This document shows, in pieces, positions 13,367 to 23,700 of a stretch of 64,000 nt of DNA (position 1 is the stretch's first letter; each line of letters opens with the position of its first letter). Source of the stretch: Botrytis cinerea B05.10. Its lineage: Eukaryota > Ascomycota > Leotiomycetes > Helotiales > Sclerotiniaceae. The position numbers and the translations under genes are program-made. The notes beneath the pieces are model-generated. The model was given only the letters and a program-made list of their open reading frames with translations, was not told the DNA's origin and ran no database searches. Location: positions 1,860,001 through 1,924,000 of the forward strand of contig NC_037325.1 of assembly GCF_000143535.2 (NCBI RefSeq). Reading direction: 5' to 3'.

Positions 13367-13388
13367 TTGGGGGCTTGCCCCCTTTCGC
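13367..13388. repeat. GC-rich hairpin in an AT-rich promoter region
   Basis: GGGGGC-TT-GCCCCC forms a perfect six-pair stem. It follows a GCGCAGCGAGC stretch and a GGGGGTTT run. Composition is clearly different from the flanks. It could be part of a short mobile or repetitive element; no terminal repeats could be fixed. Confidence 0.4.
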
Positions 13389-13617
13389 AACCGCAATGCT
13401 ATGGTGAGTCTATTCACAGTAAGGCATGTTCCGTTACATTGTATCTTACCTGTTGTATGTTCTGTAAGCCAATGATATAACATAAATCAACCAATTCTTT
13501 CATACACCCCAAGGTAACTTGAGTAGCGAGCGCCATATTCTCACATGATTCCGTGAATTATCAAGATCTGGCCTCACTCATAATATGGTCACGGAATGGA
13601 GACCTTTCGCCCGATTT

Positions 13618-13663
13618 TCAGCCTTCTCTCAGCCTTCTCTCAGCCTTCTCTCAGCCTTCTCCT
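13618..13663. repeat. 11-base tandem repeat, four copies
   Basis: CAGCCTTCTCT repeated four times head to tail, the last copy imperfect. Located about 450 bases upstream of the Sec16 start, in pyrimidine-rich sequence. Confidence 0.9.
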
Positions 13664-14106
13664 CATGGATGGCCTCACAAGCCAGGTCGCCTTTGGAAAT
13701 TGTCCATGTCCATTTTACCACCTTTACATTAACAACATCAATCCATTTCAACCAGAATCGTATGGGGATTTAATTAATTGGTCTCTCCATTACTTTCTTC
13801 ACCAAACTCAAAGAATACGATCCCAACTTTCTGTAGTTATGAATCAACTTTCAATCCAAAATATATCATCCTTTTAATCTGGTTTTGTTTTTTAGCGGAA
13901 AGAGATTCCTAAGAATCATTGTATAAGTGAGTATTGACTGGTTATTGACTTCAATATTTATTGACATTTCTGCTCATGTTCACACAGCTCTATCTTAGAG
14001 TCATGATACATGTTTCTGTCACAGAGGATATACAAATATACTAATTTGTTGTCTTTTGGTATAGTATTATTTATTTCTTTTTTTCCAGGATATTAAGACA
14101 ATCGCG

Positions 14107-17100
14107 ATGCCCTCGGAACCAGGGAATCAATCATGGCATCCTGCCTTTATGCCGAATGCTGCAGCAGATATAATTACTCCGGAGACTCCTTCACAAACAA
14201 TTGCAGATGTGCACCCGCCCGCTACCGAAATCGAACCTTCGGATCATCCAGTGAATGGAGAACAACCAACGGTTGGAAATGACACAACATTGGACGAGAG
14301 CTTGGATGCGTGGAAGGAGTCGGACGTGGAGGCAGATGGTACGAGAGAAGACACGGAACATTCCGAATTAACGGATTTGCGAAGTGCGCTCACATCATCG
14401 TTGAGAAGTCCTGGAGGTGTAGAAATGGATGAGAGTCCATCGCACGAAGAAGTACTGGAAACCAATGTCGCCCAAGAAGTCAAAGCGGATTTTCCAACCA
14501 CCGGTCCTTCGAATGATAGTAAACACGTTAGTACGAATTCCTTCGCAAGGACATCGCATGAAGTAAATTGGGGTGAGGATGATGAAGTAGACCCGGATTG
14601 GAATTTATCGCGTACAGATACAGATCCCTTTAAAATGATGCCCAAATCCGATCGAACGAACTCCTTTCCCATCGTCCCTCCTTCCCACGAGCAAGAGAAT
14701 TCACACTCGATACCACATTCTCAAGTCGAGGATATCATGAATGAGGTGGAGCAGTCACCAAGTAACGCGTTCTTCGATGAGGCGCATGATGCTGAAGGGG
14801 AATTCTTTACACAGCAAAGCTCGGGTGATGTTTTCAATGACGTACACGATTCACAAGCAACACAACCTGCATTAGGATATTTACCAGATTACGGCCAATC
14901 TTACGGGGGAGATGTCGAACAAGAAGAGGACGAGGAATCTCGCGCACGATTTGAAGAAGGAATCCCACTTGTACAGCCTTCTGATGAAGCGGAAACTACT
15001 GTCGCTGATACAGGTCACACCATGTTCACAAATACTGAAGATACGACAGAAGAAGATGACGGATTTTTTGACAAAAGCAACATATCGTCTTCTCAAAACT
15101 TAGATATAGGTCAACCGTCACTTGAAAGAAAATCAACCATGCAAGTTATGGATTCATTACATTTTCAACAAGACGATCGAACGCTAGAGGCAACACCAGA
15201 ACTTTCCGAAACAGAGATTATTGTCCCGGACCCAGTTATGGATAATGAAAACATACCCAAAAATGCCCTTCAAGATGCATTCGACGGGCCTGATTCCGAA
15301 TTCCCGGCGAATTTAGGCGGAGAGGCTGGTGAGACTAGTAGTGAAGATTTGGCTGCCAAATGGCAAGCCGCCTTGGACGATGAATTCCTGGATGACGATG
15401 ATGAGCTCTTGCCAGACGAGGATGAGGATTCTAACGACAAGGCTGTTGATCCAGCCGCATTTTTTGGGAGTGACGATGAAGGATTTTTGGATGACGTTGA
15501 AGAAAGTAAAGATGCCGATGACTTGAACAATCACGTGACTGGATCCGACGCTAATGGAACGAAACCACAAGCTACTAGTAGTCGCTATACACCAGTAGAG
15601 GCAGTTGCGGGAACCCAACCTCAATCTAACAAGCCTTTTGCACCGGCTGCACCATTTTTGACCGACCTCTCGAGGTCGAGTACTACTCCAGAGACTTCTT
15701 TGCCGTTCGACCCTGCTGTTGCTATGGGGAGTTATCCAGTGCAGCAACGCCCTGATTTACCCAAAGCTCAAAGTTTTGCGGACAAAGCCAAAGGGGGTTA
15801 CGCATCTCCTTACGACTTGCCCATGGAAGTTGTGAAGCCTCGTAAACGAGTAAGCACAAACCAAATGAATCGTGGGTATAACGCATCAGCTCCTCCAGCT
15901 CCTCCTAGAGCTGCTAGTCTGAACAATCCACCACCAAGTGCGTACCCTCTTCAGCAGCAACAGCAATCTGCGGTGAATACTCCTCCTGCTGGACCCAGTG
16001 CTCAAAAACCGAAGTCTGGTGCAGATAGTGGTTTCTTCGAGGATCTTCCTATTCTTTCCAGGCCCAAGGCTGCTCCTCGACACCAAACTACACCTGCACC
16101 ATCTCAATTTACTCCGTCAATTCATGCTGGAAACCCACAAAATTATGCGCCCGCTTCTGTCTACCCTCCCCATTCAACTCCAATTCATCAAGAAGCGACC
16201 ATGCGACAACCGCCACCCCTTCAGCCCCCCATGCAATCACCTCCAATGATTCAAGGTGGCTTGGTAGCCCCTGAGCGTGTAAGTCCTTATGCTCCTATTG
16301 CATCGACAGGTCAACAACTCCAAACATCTGTCCCTTCTGTAACATCGCGATATTCACCGGCACCACCACCTTTACAACATTCAACAAGCGCTCCAGTTCC
16401 AGTCATACAGTCCAGATATTCTCCTGCCCCGCCTCAAACACGGTCACAATACGCGCCATCACCATCAGCGAATCTCCAATCCCCACCGCAAGCAATATTA
16501 CCGCATTTGCCTCGAACTTCGAGTCCATTGGCTCACTTTGAGAGAAGCCAAGATGCGCGCGGGCATGGTGCTGGTGGCGAGGTCCCAAATTATGATCGTC
16601 GTAGCTCATCGGGATATGAGCCTATTCTGAGGGCACATCCACTTCCGCCTACCAGAGAGCTTGATGAAAATGATGGTGGCATACCACAAACTCCAATTTA
16701 TGGTGAGCAAGCAAAGTTTTTTACTTCACCCGCACAAGGAATGAGTCCAATTTCTCAAACGCCACCTCCTAATACGAGCATTGCTGCTCGTATGGCTAGA
16801 TCACCTCCAAAAAGAGCATCGCCATCGCAATACACGCCGCAGCATCCTTCTAATACCCTGAGCCCACCTCAAGCTCATGGTTTTGTCCCACCCCCAAGAT
16901 CTCAAACACAATCACCTGGTAGAGCTTTTGGTGGATCTCGACTTGAAATGAGTATTCCTGAACCATATCAAAGGCCAGCGTCTATCGAAGCTCTATCCCC
17001 TAGGAATGCATCTGCCTTTACCCCTACCCAACCAACATTTCATGCTCCTGGGCGTCTTAGAGCGCCATCCTTGGTTAGCTATGTCGCCCCCGTAGATGGT

Positions 17101-20100
17101 CGTGAACATGATGCTTTGCAAAGATGGAAAGGCTGTCCCGTTTTTACTTGGGGTGTTGGAGGTACTATGATTACATCTTTCCCCGTAGATGTACCTCGAT
17201 ACGGTATGACTTCTACAGCGCCCATGGTTGTTAGGAGCCCTGGGGAAGTCAAAGTCCGAAATGTTAAAGACCTTGACCCATTAGAAAACAGGTTGACAAG
17301 CTTCCCTGGCCCATTAAAGGGCAAGGCAAAGAAGAAGGAAGTCCTATCTTGGCTGGCATCTGGTATAGAAATATTGGAACAAAATGCATCTTATCTAAAA
17401 TCTCTTCAAGTTTTGTCGCATGATGACAAACGTACTGAAGAACGTTTACTTCTCTGGAAGATTCTTCAAGTATTCATCGAGAATGACGGTATTTTGGAAG
17501 GAAATCCTATCGTTGAGAAAGCTGTGAGAGCTGTCCTCTCCCCAGGTATCGACAATGAGATTGGCCAAGAGTCGCAATTATATGCGACCGGGGCAGATCT
17601 CTCCGGCATCTCATCGTCATCCACCAATCCAACAACGGCTGATCCCGTCGATCCTGCTGCTGTAGATCGCATGAGAAAGCATCTGTTGAGAGGAGATCGA
17701 GAGAAAGCTGTTTGGGAAGCTGTTGATAAACGACTTTGGGCACATGCAATGCTCATTTCAAACACCGTGTCAAAAGAACTTTACAAACAAGTTGCTCAAG
17801 AATTCGTGCAAAAAGAGGTGAAGAACGTCGGCGATAATACTGAGCCTCTTGCTGCTTTGTATGAGATCTTTGCTGGCAACTTTGAAGAAAGTATCGACGA
17901 GCTTGTCCCGCCATCTGCCCGTGCCGGTTTTCAAATGGTCAGCACATCCACATCATTGACTTCTTCGAAGGATGCCCTTGAAGGTCTTGATAGATGGCGT
18001 GAGACACTTGGTCTTGTTCTAAGTAACCGAAGTACAGATGACAGTAAAGCTTTAGCTGCTTTAGGAAAACTTCTTTCCGGCTATGGCAGAGCTGAAGCTG
18101 CACATATTTGTTACCTATTCGCTAGGGCTTCATCTGTATTTGGAGGGATTGATGATCCAAGTACAAATGTGGTACTCATTGGCTCTGATCATTTGAGACA
18201 ACCATTTGACTTCGATAGGGAATTAGAACCAGTTCTGCTGAGTGAAGTTTACGAGTATGGCTTATCACTCTCGAGCACTTCTAGTATCGTGATATCCAGC
18301 CCTCATTTGGCAGTTTACAAATTACATCATGCTGCAGTTTTAGCAGAGTATGGCCATCGACAAAAAGCTTTAGAATACTGTGAGAATATTGCTTCGACCA
18401 TTACTTCTCAAACAAGAAGATCACCATATCATCATGGCCAATTGGTTTCATCCCTCGACGATCTTAGCAACAGATTAAAATCGTCACCCAAGGATGAAAA
18501 TGGGTCCTGGATCTCAAAACCTAGCATTGATAAAGTTTCTGGTTCTGTATGGGCAACATTTAATAAATTTGTTGCTGGTGATGAACAAGATACTACCGAT
18601 ACTGTGTCGAATGCTGGAAGCCAGGCTGATATTGGTCCGTTCGCACGCATTGCTGGTGGTACTCCAACTATAAGCAGATCGCCGTCAGTTGCCGATATTT
18701 ATGGTAGCTCATACAATGGAGGTGGAGGTTTGGGTATTAATGGAATCATGCCAGTAACTCAACCACCACAAACCAAGGCATCTTCGAGATACGCCCCCGG
18801 CGCAAGTTCCACTTATACTCCACAAGGATCATATGAGCCACCAAGTTCCTCACATGGTTCTCAGCCTAGAACTTCATTTGAGGGTGGTAGAACATCGGGT
18901 GAGTTCCGTCGTAACTTGTATGATCCACAAAGACAAATGTCTTCAGAATATCGTCCAACTTCTCAACAATACAATCAATCCTCTAGCTTCACACCTCAAT
19001 CTAGTGGTTATAGTCCATATACTGGTGGTGACTCTCCTTATACTCCACAAGCTATTCCTTCTGGAATGGAAACTCCAACCAATTTCGACTCACCACAACC
19101 TATGAGTTTTGATGGACAACCTTCTTACCAACCACATATGGGAGGTGATGAACCATCTAGCAATGGATACGAGCCTCCATCCTCGACTGGATATGAGCCA
19201 CCGACTGGAAACTCTTATGAGCCACCCTCATCAAGCACAGGATACGAACCACCATCATATGAGCCCAATTCAATGCAGCAACCTGATTCGCCAATCAGCA
19301 CAAGGCCAAAGAAAAGCTTTATGGATGATGACGATGATGATATTGCTGTATTGAAGGCGCCTGTAGATTCAAGTCGAGAAAAGACTAAAGCGGAGAAAGA
19401 TAGGGAAGCAGATGAGGCTTTCCGCAAAGCCGCTGAAGCTGACGGTAAGTACTTCTTTGATTCAATGCCTCAAAATGACACTAACAACTCTTTAGCTGCA
19501 AAGGATAAAAAGCCGGCTCCACAAAAGAAAGGCTGGGGACTTGGTTGGTTCGGAGGTGGTAAAAAAGAAGCCGCTCCATCCGATGCCGCGCCAGACAAGA
19601 AAGCCATTAGAGCTAAACTTGGAGAAGAAAGTAGTTTTGTCTATGATCCGGACCTCAAAAGATGGATCAACAAAAAAGCAGGTGCAGAGAATACCCCTAC
19701 TCCATCAGCAACCCCACCTCCCCCAAGAGCTACAGGTCCACCTAGATCAGCTAGCGGTAGCGTGATGCCTATTGCGGCAGGTCATTTAAGCATGCCCCCA
19801 CGATCCGTCAGCTCAGCAAGTGCACCACCTCAAAGAGCTCCTAGTGGTTCTGGTGATAATGGAATTTTAGCCGATGGTGGGCTGGTGAAGCCTCCTATGG
19901 CCCCAGCAATGGCTAGAACACAGAGCAATGGGAGTGCCATGGGTGGAAATTTGAGTGGATTGATGAGTACTGGAAGTGCGCCACCCACTAGACCAAGCAC
20001 GGGTATGAGCAATGCATCCAGCATTGATGATTTGTTAGGGCCGCCTACCGCGGGAGGAAGGAAGGGAACGGTTAGAAAGGGTAAGAAGGGGAGAGGATAT

Positions 20101-20151
20101 ATTGACGTTATGGGGGATAAGACTGGGGGGAGTAGTGGGAGTCAAGGCTGA
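14107..20151 (+). CDS. SEC16: COPII coat assembly protein Sec16
   Basis: Two exons, 14107-19444 and 19496-20151, around a 51-base in-frame intron; 1997 residues. Removing the intron restores AEADAAKDKK, as expected for the family. The first ~990 residues are acidic, then Pro/Gln/Ser-rich and disordered. From about 998 the ordered core begins (DGREHDALQRWKGCPVF), the Sec16 central conserved domain. It runs into the alpha-helical ACE1-type region to about 1480, which in known Sec16 binds Sec13. The C-terminal part is disordered again, with five YEPP repeats near 1690-1720 and the conserved KKGWGLGWFGGGKK segment near the end; the C-terminus of known Sec16 binds Sec23. Sec16 marks ER exit sites and organises COPII budding. 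The start follows a pyrimidine-rich leader, and no earlier in-frame ATG is needed. Confidence 0.93.
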   Translation: MPSEPGNQSWHPAFMPNAAADIITPETPSQTIADVHPPATEIEPSDHPVNGEQPTVGNDTTLDESLDAWKESDVEADGTREDTEHSELTDLRSALTSSLRSPGGVEMDESPSHEEVLETNVAQEVKADFPTTGPSNDSKHVSTNSFARTSHEVNWGEDDEVDPDWNLSRTDTDPFKMMPKSDRTNSFPIVPPSHEQENSHSIPHSQVEDIMNEVEQSPSNAFFDEAHDAEGEFFTQQSSGDVFNDVHDSQATQPALGYLPDYGQSYGGDVEQEEDEESRARFEEGIPLVQPSDEAETTVADTGHTMFTNTEDTTEEDDGFFDKSNISSSQNLDIGQPSLERKSTMQVMDSLHFQQDDRTLEATPELSETEIIVPDPVMDNENIPKNALQDAFDGPDSEFPANLGGEAGETSSEDLAAKWQAALDDEFLDDDDELLPDEDEDSNDKAVDPAAFFGSDDEGFLDDVEESKDADDLNNHVTGSDANGTKPQATSSRYTPVEAVAGTQPQSNKPFAPAAPFLTDLSRSSTTPETSLPFDPAVAMGSYPVQQRPDLPKAQSFADKAKGGYASPYDLPMEVVKPRKRVSTNQMNRGYNASAPPAPPRAASLNNPPPSAYPLQQQQQSAVNTPPAGPSAQKPKSGADSGFFEDLPILSRPKAAPRHQTTPAPSQFTPSIHAGNPQNYAPASVYPPHSTPIHQEATMRQPPPLQPPMQSPPMIQGGLVAPERVSPYAPIASTGQQLQTSVPSVTSRYSPAPPPLQHSTSAPVPVIQSRYSPAPPQTRSQYAPSPSANLQSPPQAILPHLPRTSSPLAHFERSQDARGHGAGGEVPNYDRRSSSGYEPILRAHPLPPTRELDENDGGIPQTPIYGEQAKFFTSPAQGMSPISQTPPPNTSIAARMARSPPKRASPSQYTPQHPSNTLSPPQAHGFVPPPRSQTQSPGRAFGGSRLEMSIPEPYQRPASIEALSPRNASAFTPTQPTFHAPGRLRAPSLVSYVAPVDGREHDALQRWKGCPVFTWGVGGTMITSFPVDVPRYGMTSTAPMVVRSPGEVKVRNVKDLDPLENRLTSFPGPLKGKAKKKEVLSWLASGIEILEQNASYLKSLQVLSHDDKRTEERLLLWKILQVFIENDGILEGNPIVEKAVRAVLSPGIDNEIGQESQLYATGADLSGISSSSTNPTTADPVDPAAVDRMRKHLLRGDREKAVWEAVDKRLWAHAMLISNTVSKELYKQVAQEFVQKEVKNVGDNTEPLAALYEIFAGNFEESIDELVPPSARAGFQMVSTSTSLTSSKDALEGLDRWRETLGLVLSNRSTDDSKALAALGKLLSGYGRAEAAHICYLFARASSVFGGIDDPSTNVVLIGSDHLRQPFDFDRELEPVLLSEVYEYGLSLSSTSSIVISSPHLAVYKLHHAAVLAEYGHRQKALEYCENIASTITSQTRRSPYHHGQLVSSLDDLSNRLKSSPKDENGSWISKPSIDKVSGSVWATFNKFVAGDEQDTTDTVSNAGSQADIGPFARIAGGTPTISRSPSVADIYGSSYNGGGGLGINGIMPVTQPPQTKASSRYAPGASSTYTPQGSYEPPSSSHGSQPRTSFEGGRTSGEFRRNLYDPQRQMSSEYRPTSQQYNQSSSFTPQSSGYSPYTGGDSPYTPQAIPSGMETPTNFDSPQPMSFDGQPSYQPHMGGDEPSSNGYEPPSSTGYEPPTGNSYEPPSSSTGYEPPSYEPNSMQQPDSPISTRPKKSFMDDDDDDIAVLKAPVDSSREKTKAEKDREADEAFRKAAEADGKYFFDSMPQNDTNNSLAAKDKKPAPQKKGWGLGWFGGGKKEAAPSDAAPDKKAIRAKLGEESSFVYDPDLKRWINKKAGAENTPTPSATPPPPRATGPPRSASGSVMPIAAGHLSMPPRSVSSASAPPQRAPSGSGDNGILADGGLVKPPMAPAMARTQSNGSAMGGNLSGLMSTGSAPPTRPSTGMSNASSIDDLLGPPTAGGRKGTVRKGKKGRGYIDVMGDKTGGSSGSQG
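19445..19495 (+). other. 51-base in-frame intron in SEC16
   Basis: GTAAGT opens it, CTAAC lies 13 bases before the end, and it closes TTTAG. It is divisible by three and has no stop, so retention would insert 17 residues. Splicing gives the conserved ADAAKD sequence. Confidence 0.88.
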
Positions 20152-20738
20152 GGAATTGAGGGATGAGGGTATTGAAGGTGTATTATAAGTGTATGCATGA
20201 GAAGTGGATTGGCTTAGGTGAAAGAGAAAATGAAGAACGGGAACAAACGACCTTGTAATTTTGTACGAAGAGCAGTGTTATGATACATGAAAGATGAAGA
20301 TGGATGGATGAAATGAATGACATCATTCGTTTTTGGCTGCATGTTGGGATTGGTTAAGCGTTTACTATGAGCTTAGATAGATGAGAAATAATTACTCAAT
20401 TTGTATTTTTGGTTTGTCTTGATTGTTCATTCATATTCGGGGCTTGAGTGATTTGAAAAAAAAATATGCCAACAAGCACAAAATCCATGAAGGCTTGGTG
20501 GTAAAAGAGGCTTCAATTCTTAAGGTACGCACACTTCGTCAATTATATGTCAAAAATACATCTGACAGCAGATAAATGGCCGAGCCTGATCATCACAAGC
20601 AAATCCAGTATTAAAATACAAAACCCCACATATCCCGATATTTCCAACCCAGACCATTCCTACCGTATCCACTACAATCTCTCGCATTCGGCGAAGATCA
20701 CAACAAAGGTGTTCGTCGCACGTAAAAGTTCTCCACCA
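20152..20738. other. Convergent 3' flanks of SEC16 and histidine kinase genes
   Basis: About 590 bases without a convincing reading frame. It is AT-rich with T-runs and an A-run near 20456-20464, suited to 3' ends of two genes that converge here. Confidence 0.5.
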
Positions 20739-23700
20739 TCACTCCACCTCCACGTCCTCTGGATTCAAATCAACAACCGGCTTTAAACTTTTCATGCTAA
20801 TTGGCTTAGTCAAAAAGAGATCAATGCCGCTCATAGCAGCGTCTCGACGATGTTCTTCAGTGCCAAAACTGGTCAAAGCAACGATACGCACACGGGGGAG
20901 ATTGTAGAGGCTTTCGTGGTCGCGGATACAACGCGCAGAAGTGAGTCCGTCCATTATGGGCATGGATATATCTGCGAGGGGTTAATTGAGAATGGGCTCA
21001 CGATGGAAAGGAGGCCTGAGATGGAGATGGATAGTGAAGAGGGGAATTACCCATGAAAATTATTTTGTATGATCCGGGTGCTTTTTTGTATTTCTCGAAT
21101 GCTTCGAGGCCGTTGCATGCGGTATCGTAAGCCTCTTTTAACTTTTTCATGCTGTGAACAAGTAACTGGTGTAGCATCAGAATGTCGGATACTTGATGTT
21201 ATGAGATGAGAGGAAGAATAAAGGGGCTTACTTTCAAATTGATGGCATTGTCCTCAACAAGAAGAACAACTGTACGTGCAGAGTTCTTGAAGATTGGTGT
21301 GGTAGAAGGTTCTGGTGTTGATACCAGCTCTGGTTCTGATTTGGCGATGTCGAGAATTGCTGATTTCGAGGAGATTTTAGGCTTCGAGGTTGTTGTTGGC
21401 TTTTCAAAAAATGCTTGTGTAGCAGTGGGGGCTTTTTCAACGATCCCGCGTATCTCGGTGGCTGCTATCGAAAGTCTTTCAATAGCTGGTAGCTTTCCAA
21501 CAATTTGGGATTTATCTAGGGCGACAGAAGCATTCTCTACAACGACCAGCTTCTCCAAAGTTGAGGAACATTTCAGTGCCACAGGCTTTTCACACACAAA
21601 CGGTTTCCGAAGAACAGAGAACTGTTTTCCTGGAGCTGTATGTCCCTCTAAAACTTCGCCTGCCTTGGAGGAACATGTCGCAATTAGTGCGCCTGTTTTG
21701 AACAAGTCTTCTCCGTCCAACTTTCCCTGTATATCAATCAATTGAGGCACTCCATTCTCTACCTTTGGCCAATGTGGTAGTCCCTCTGGAAAAGGAAAGG
21801 AGTGATAAGTCACGACAGGCTCTTCGCTTGATCTCATATCGACTGCTGAGTCCGCTGATCCATTTGAATGCTTGCGTGCTTCGAATTTGGGTCTCAAAGA
21901 TTCTGGGGATCTGCAGGGGTGCTGACACAAAAGTAATTTAGGTCTATCTTCCTTTTTGATAGGTTCTGAATCGATGTCGGTATTCCTATCGTCGGAAAAC
22001 TTATTAGATGGCGTGAGTATTGGGGTGGAGCCTGTGCTAGATGGTACTTTAGACGACGTGCTTGGTAGATGATTATCATTTGACATGACATCCTTGGAAT
22101 GGAGATAATCGATACACTGACCCAGAATTCTCGCTAATTTATAGGGACCAAAGCTAGGAGCAGGTCAGAAACATTCATGATGTAGTAGTAATGATGAGCA
22201 TAAACAATAGAGACTTTCCAAAACCCCATAAACTCAAAAGATCTATCACTTACGGCTGTGTTAAATAAAATTCACCTTCTTCTTTATCCAACCTTCTCGT
22301 GGTATCCTCAAATACAATCAAGGGTTTCTGTCGAGTTCGGTCTGTCCGATGAAGTTGTGATTTTAAGCAAACAAAAATGACACCTTTAGCATAAGAGCCA
22401 GAACGAGATTTCCTGATAATCATTCCAAACCAATCACCTGCATAATTTGCCAACGCAGACTTGATTGCAGTCATCTTTCTATCCTTTGCAGACCGCACAT
22501 CTGTAGGTATCTCGCATGGGTCGGGATAGTTATCAAGACCGAGAAGACACATCGATAATCCTTGGCAACGATCTCTTGTCTCTCGTATCAGCTTGTTGCA
22601 ATCTGTCTCTTCATCCTCATCAAATGCCGTTGAATGTTTGACTGGAATTTCCACCTGGGCGACTGTACCTGCACCAACTGTGCTTGATATATCAATTGTT
22701 CCGTCGAGCTCGTCTACCAATTTGCCAACGATGCTGAGGCCCAATCCTGTACCAATGCTCATAGGATCTTCTTGTACAAAAGGCGTCCATAATTCGTACT
22801 TCAAATAATCACTTGATATACCTTTCCCGGAATCTACCACAGACAATTTCGCAACTTGACCATCGGTAGTTTCATATGCTGTCAAACGAACTTGAACATA
22901 CCCAAACTCCGTGTATTTGAGTGCATTTTGGAAAAGATTGATCAAAATACGTCTCCAATTACTTATCTGAGAGTTGAAGATCCATGAGCTTTGCCAATCA
23001 ATTTCAAGAATAACCACAACATCATCTGACATGTGATTTTCATCTGAGATCGTATCTAGGCGAGTAGTTTCGACGGAAAGTGGGCCCTCGAAAGTTAACT
23101 GTCGGAAACTTTGTGCCGCCGAGACTCCTTCGATGACAGTCTCGATGAGATTACTAAGATCGAAGTCGGCATCTAGCCCATTTGATTGTACCGGGAGGTC
23201 TTTCATATCCTTGTTCTCTCCTTTGTTTGTAATTTTTGCGTAATCAAGACCGTTTATTGAGTTAGCCGGGTATAATTTGATACATCGAAATTCTTCTTAC
23301 ATGTGATCCATGGTATCCAACAAAACCTCACCACAAATGGTAATAGAACGAATCATATCATCTTGTTCATCACCAGTCGAAGTATCTCGAAGAGCTTCTG
23401 CACTGGCTAATACACTGGATGGGGAGGTCAGCTTTGTAGTTCATATTAGAGAGAGAATCAAACACGAACCCATGGAGTGGTGATCGTAATTCATGAGATA
23501 CCACAGAGATGAAGTCGGATTTGGCACGATCTGCAAGTTCGGAGTCTAGACGGGACTTCTCTGCCATGATACAGTTTCCAAAAGCTGTAAGATAGGTGAG
23601 ATCTTCAGCGGTCATAATTCTGAGCTCTCTTTTTGTCCATGCAAAGCTTCCCGCAAACCACTGACTATACACATGATTAGACATGGATATTTAACGACAG

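Larger units (their letters stand above)
12768..14106. promoter_or_regulatory. Divergent promoter region between flippase and Sec16 genes
   Basis: The two start codons face away from each other over 1.34 kb, so both promoters and 5' leaders must be here. No coding frame in it is convincing. It holds a GC-rich hairpin island (13355-13395) and an 11-base tandem repeat (13618-13663), listed separately. Pyrimidine-rich tracts just before 14107 (TTATTTCTTTTTTTCCAG) look like a 5' leader or the end of a leader intron of the Sec16 gene. Confidence 0.55.
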
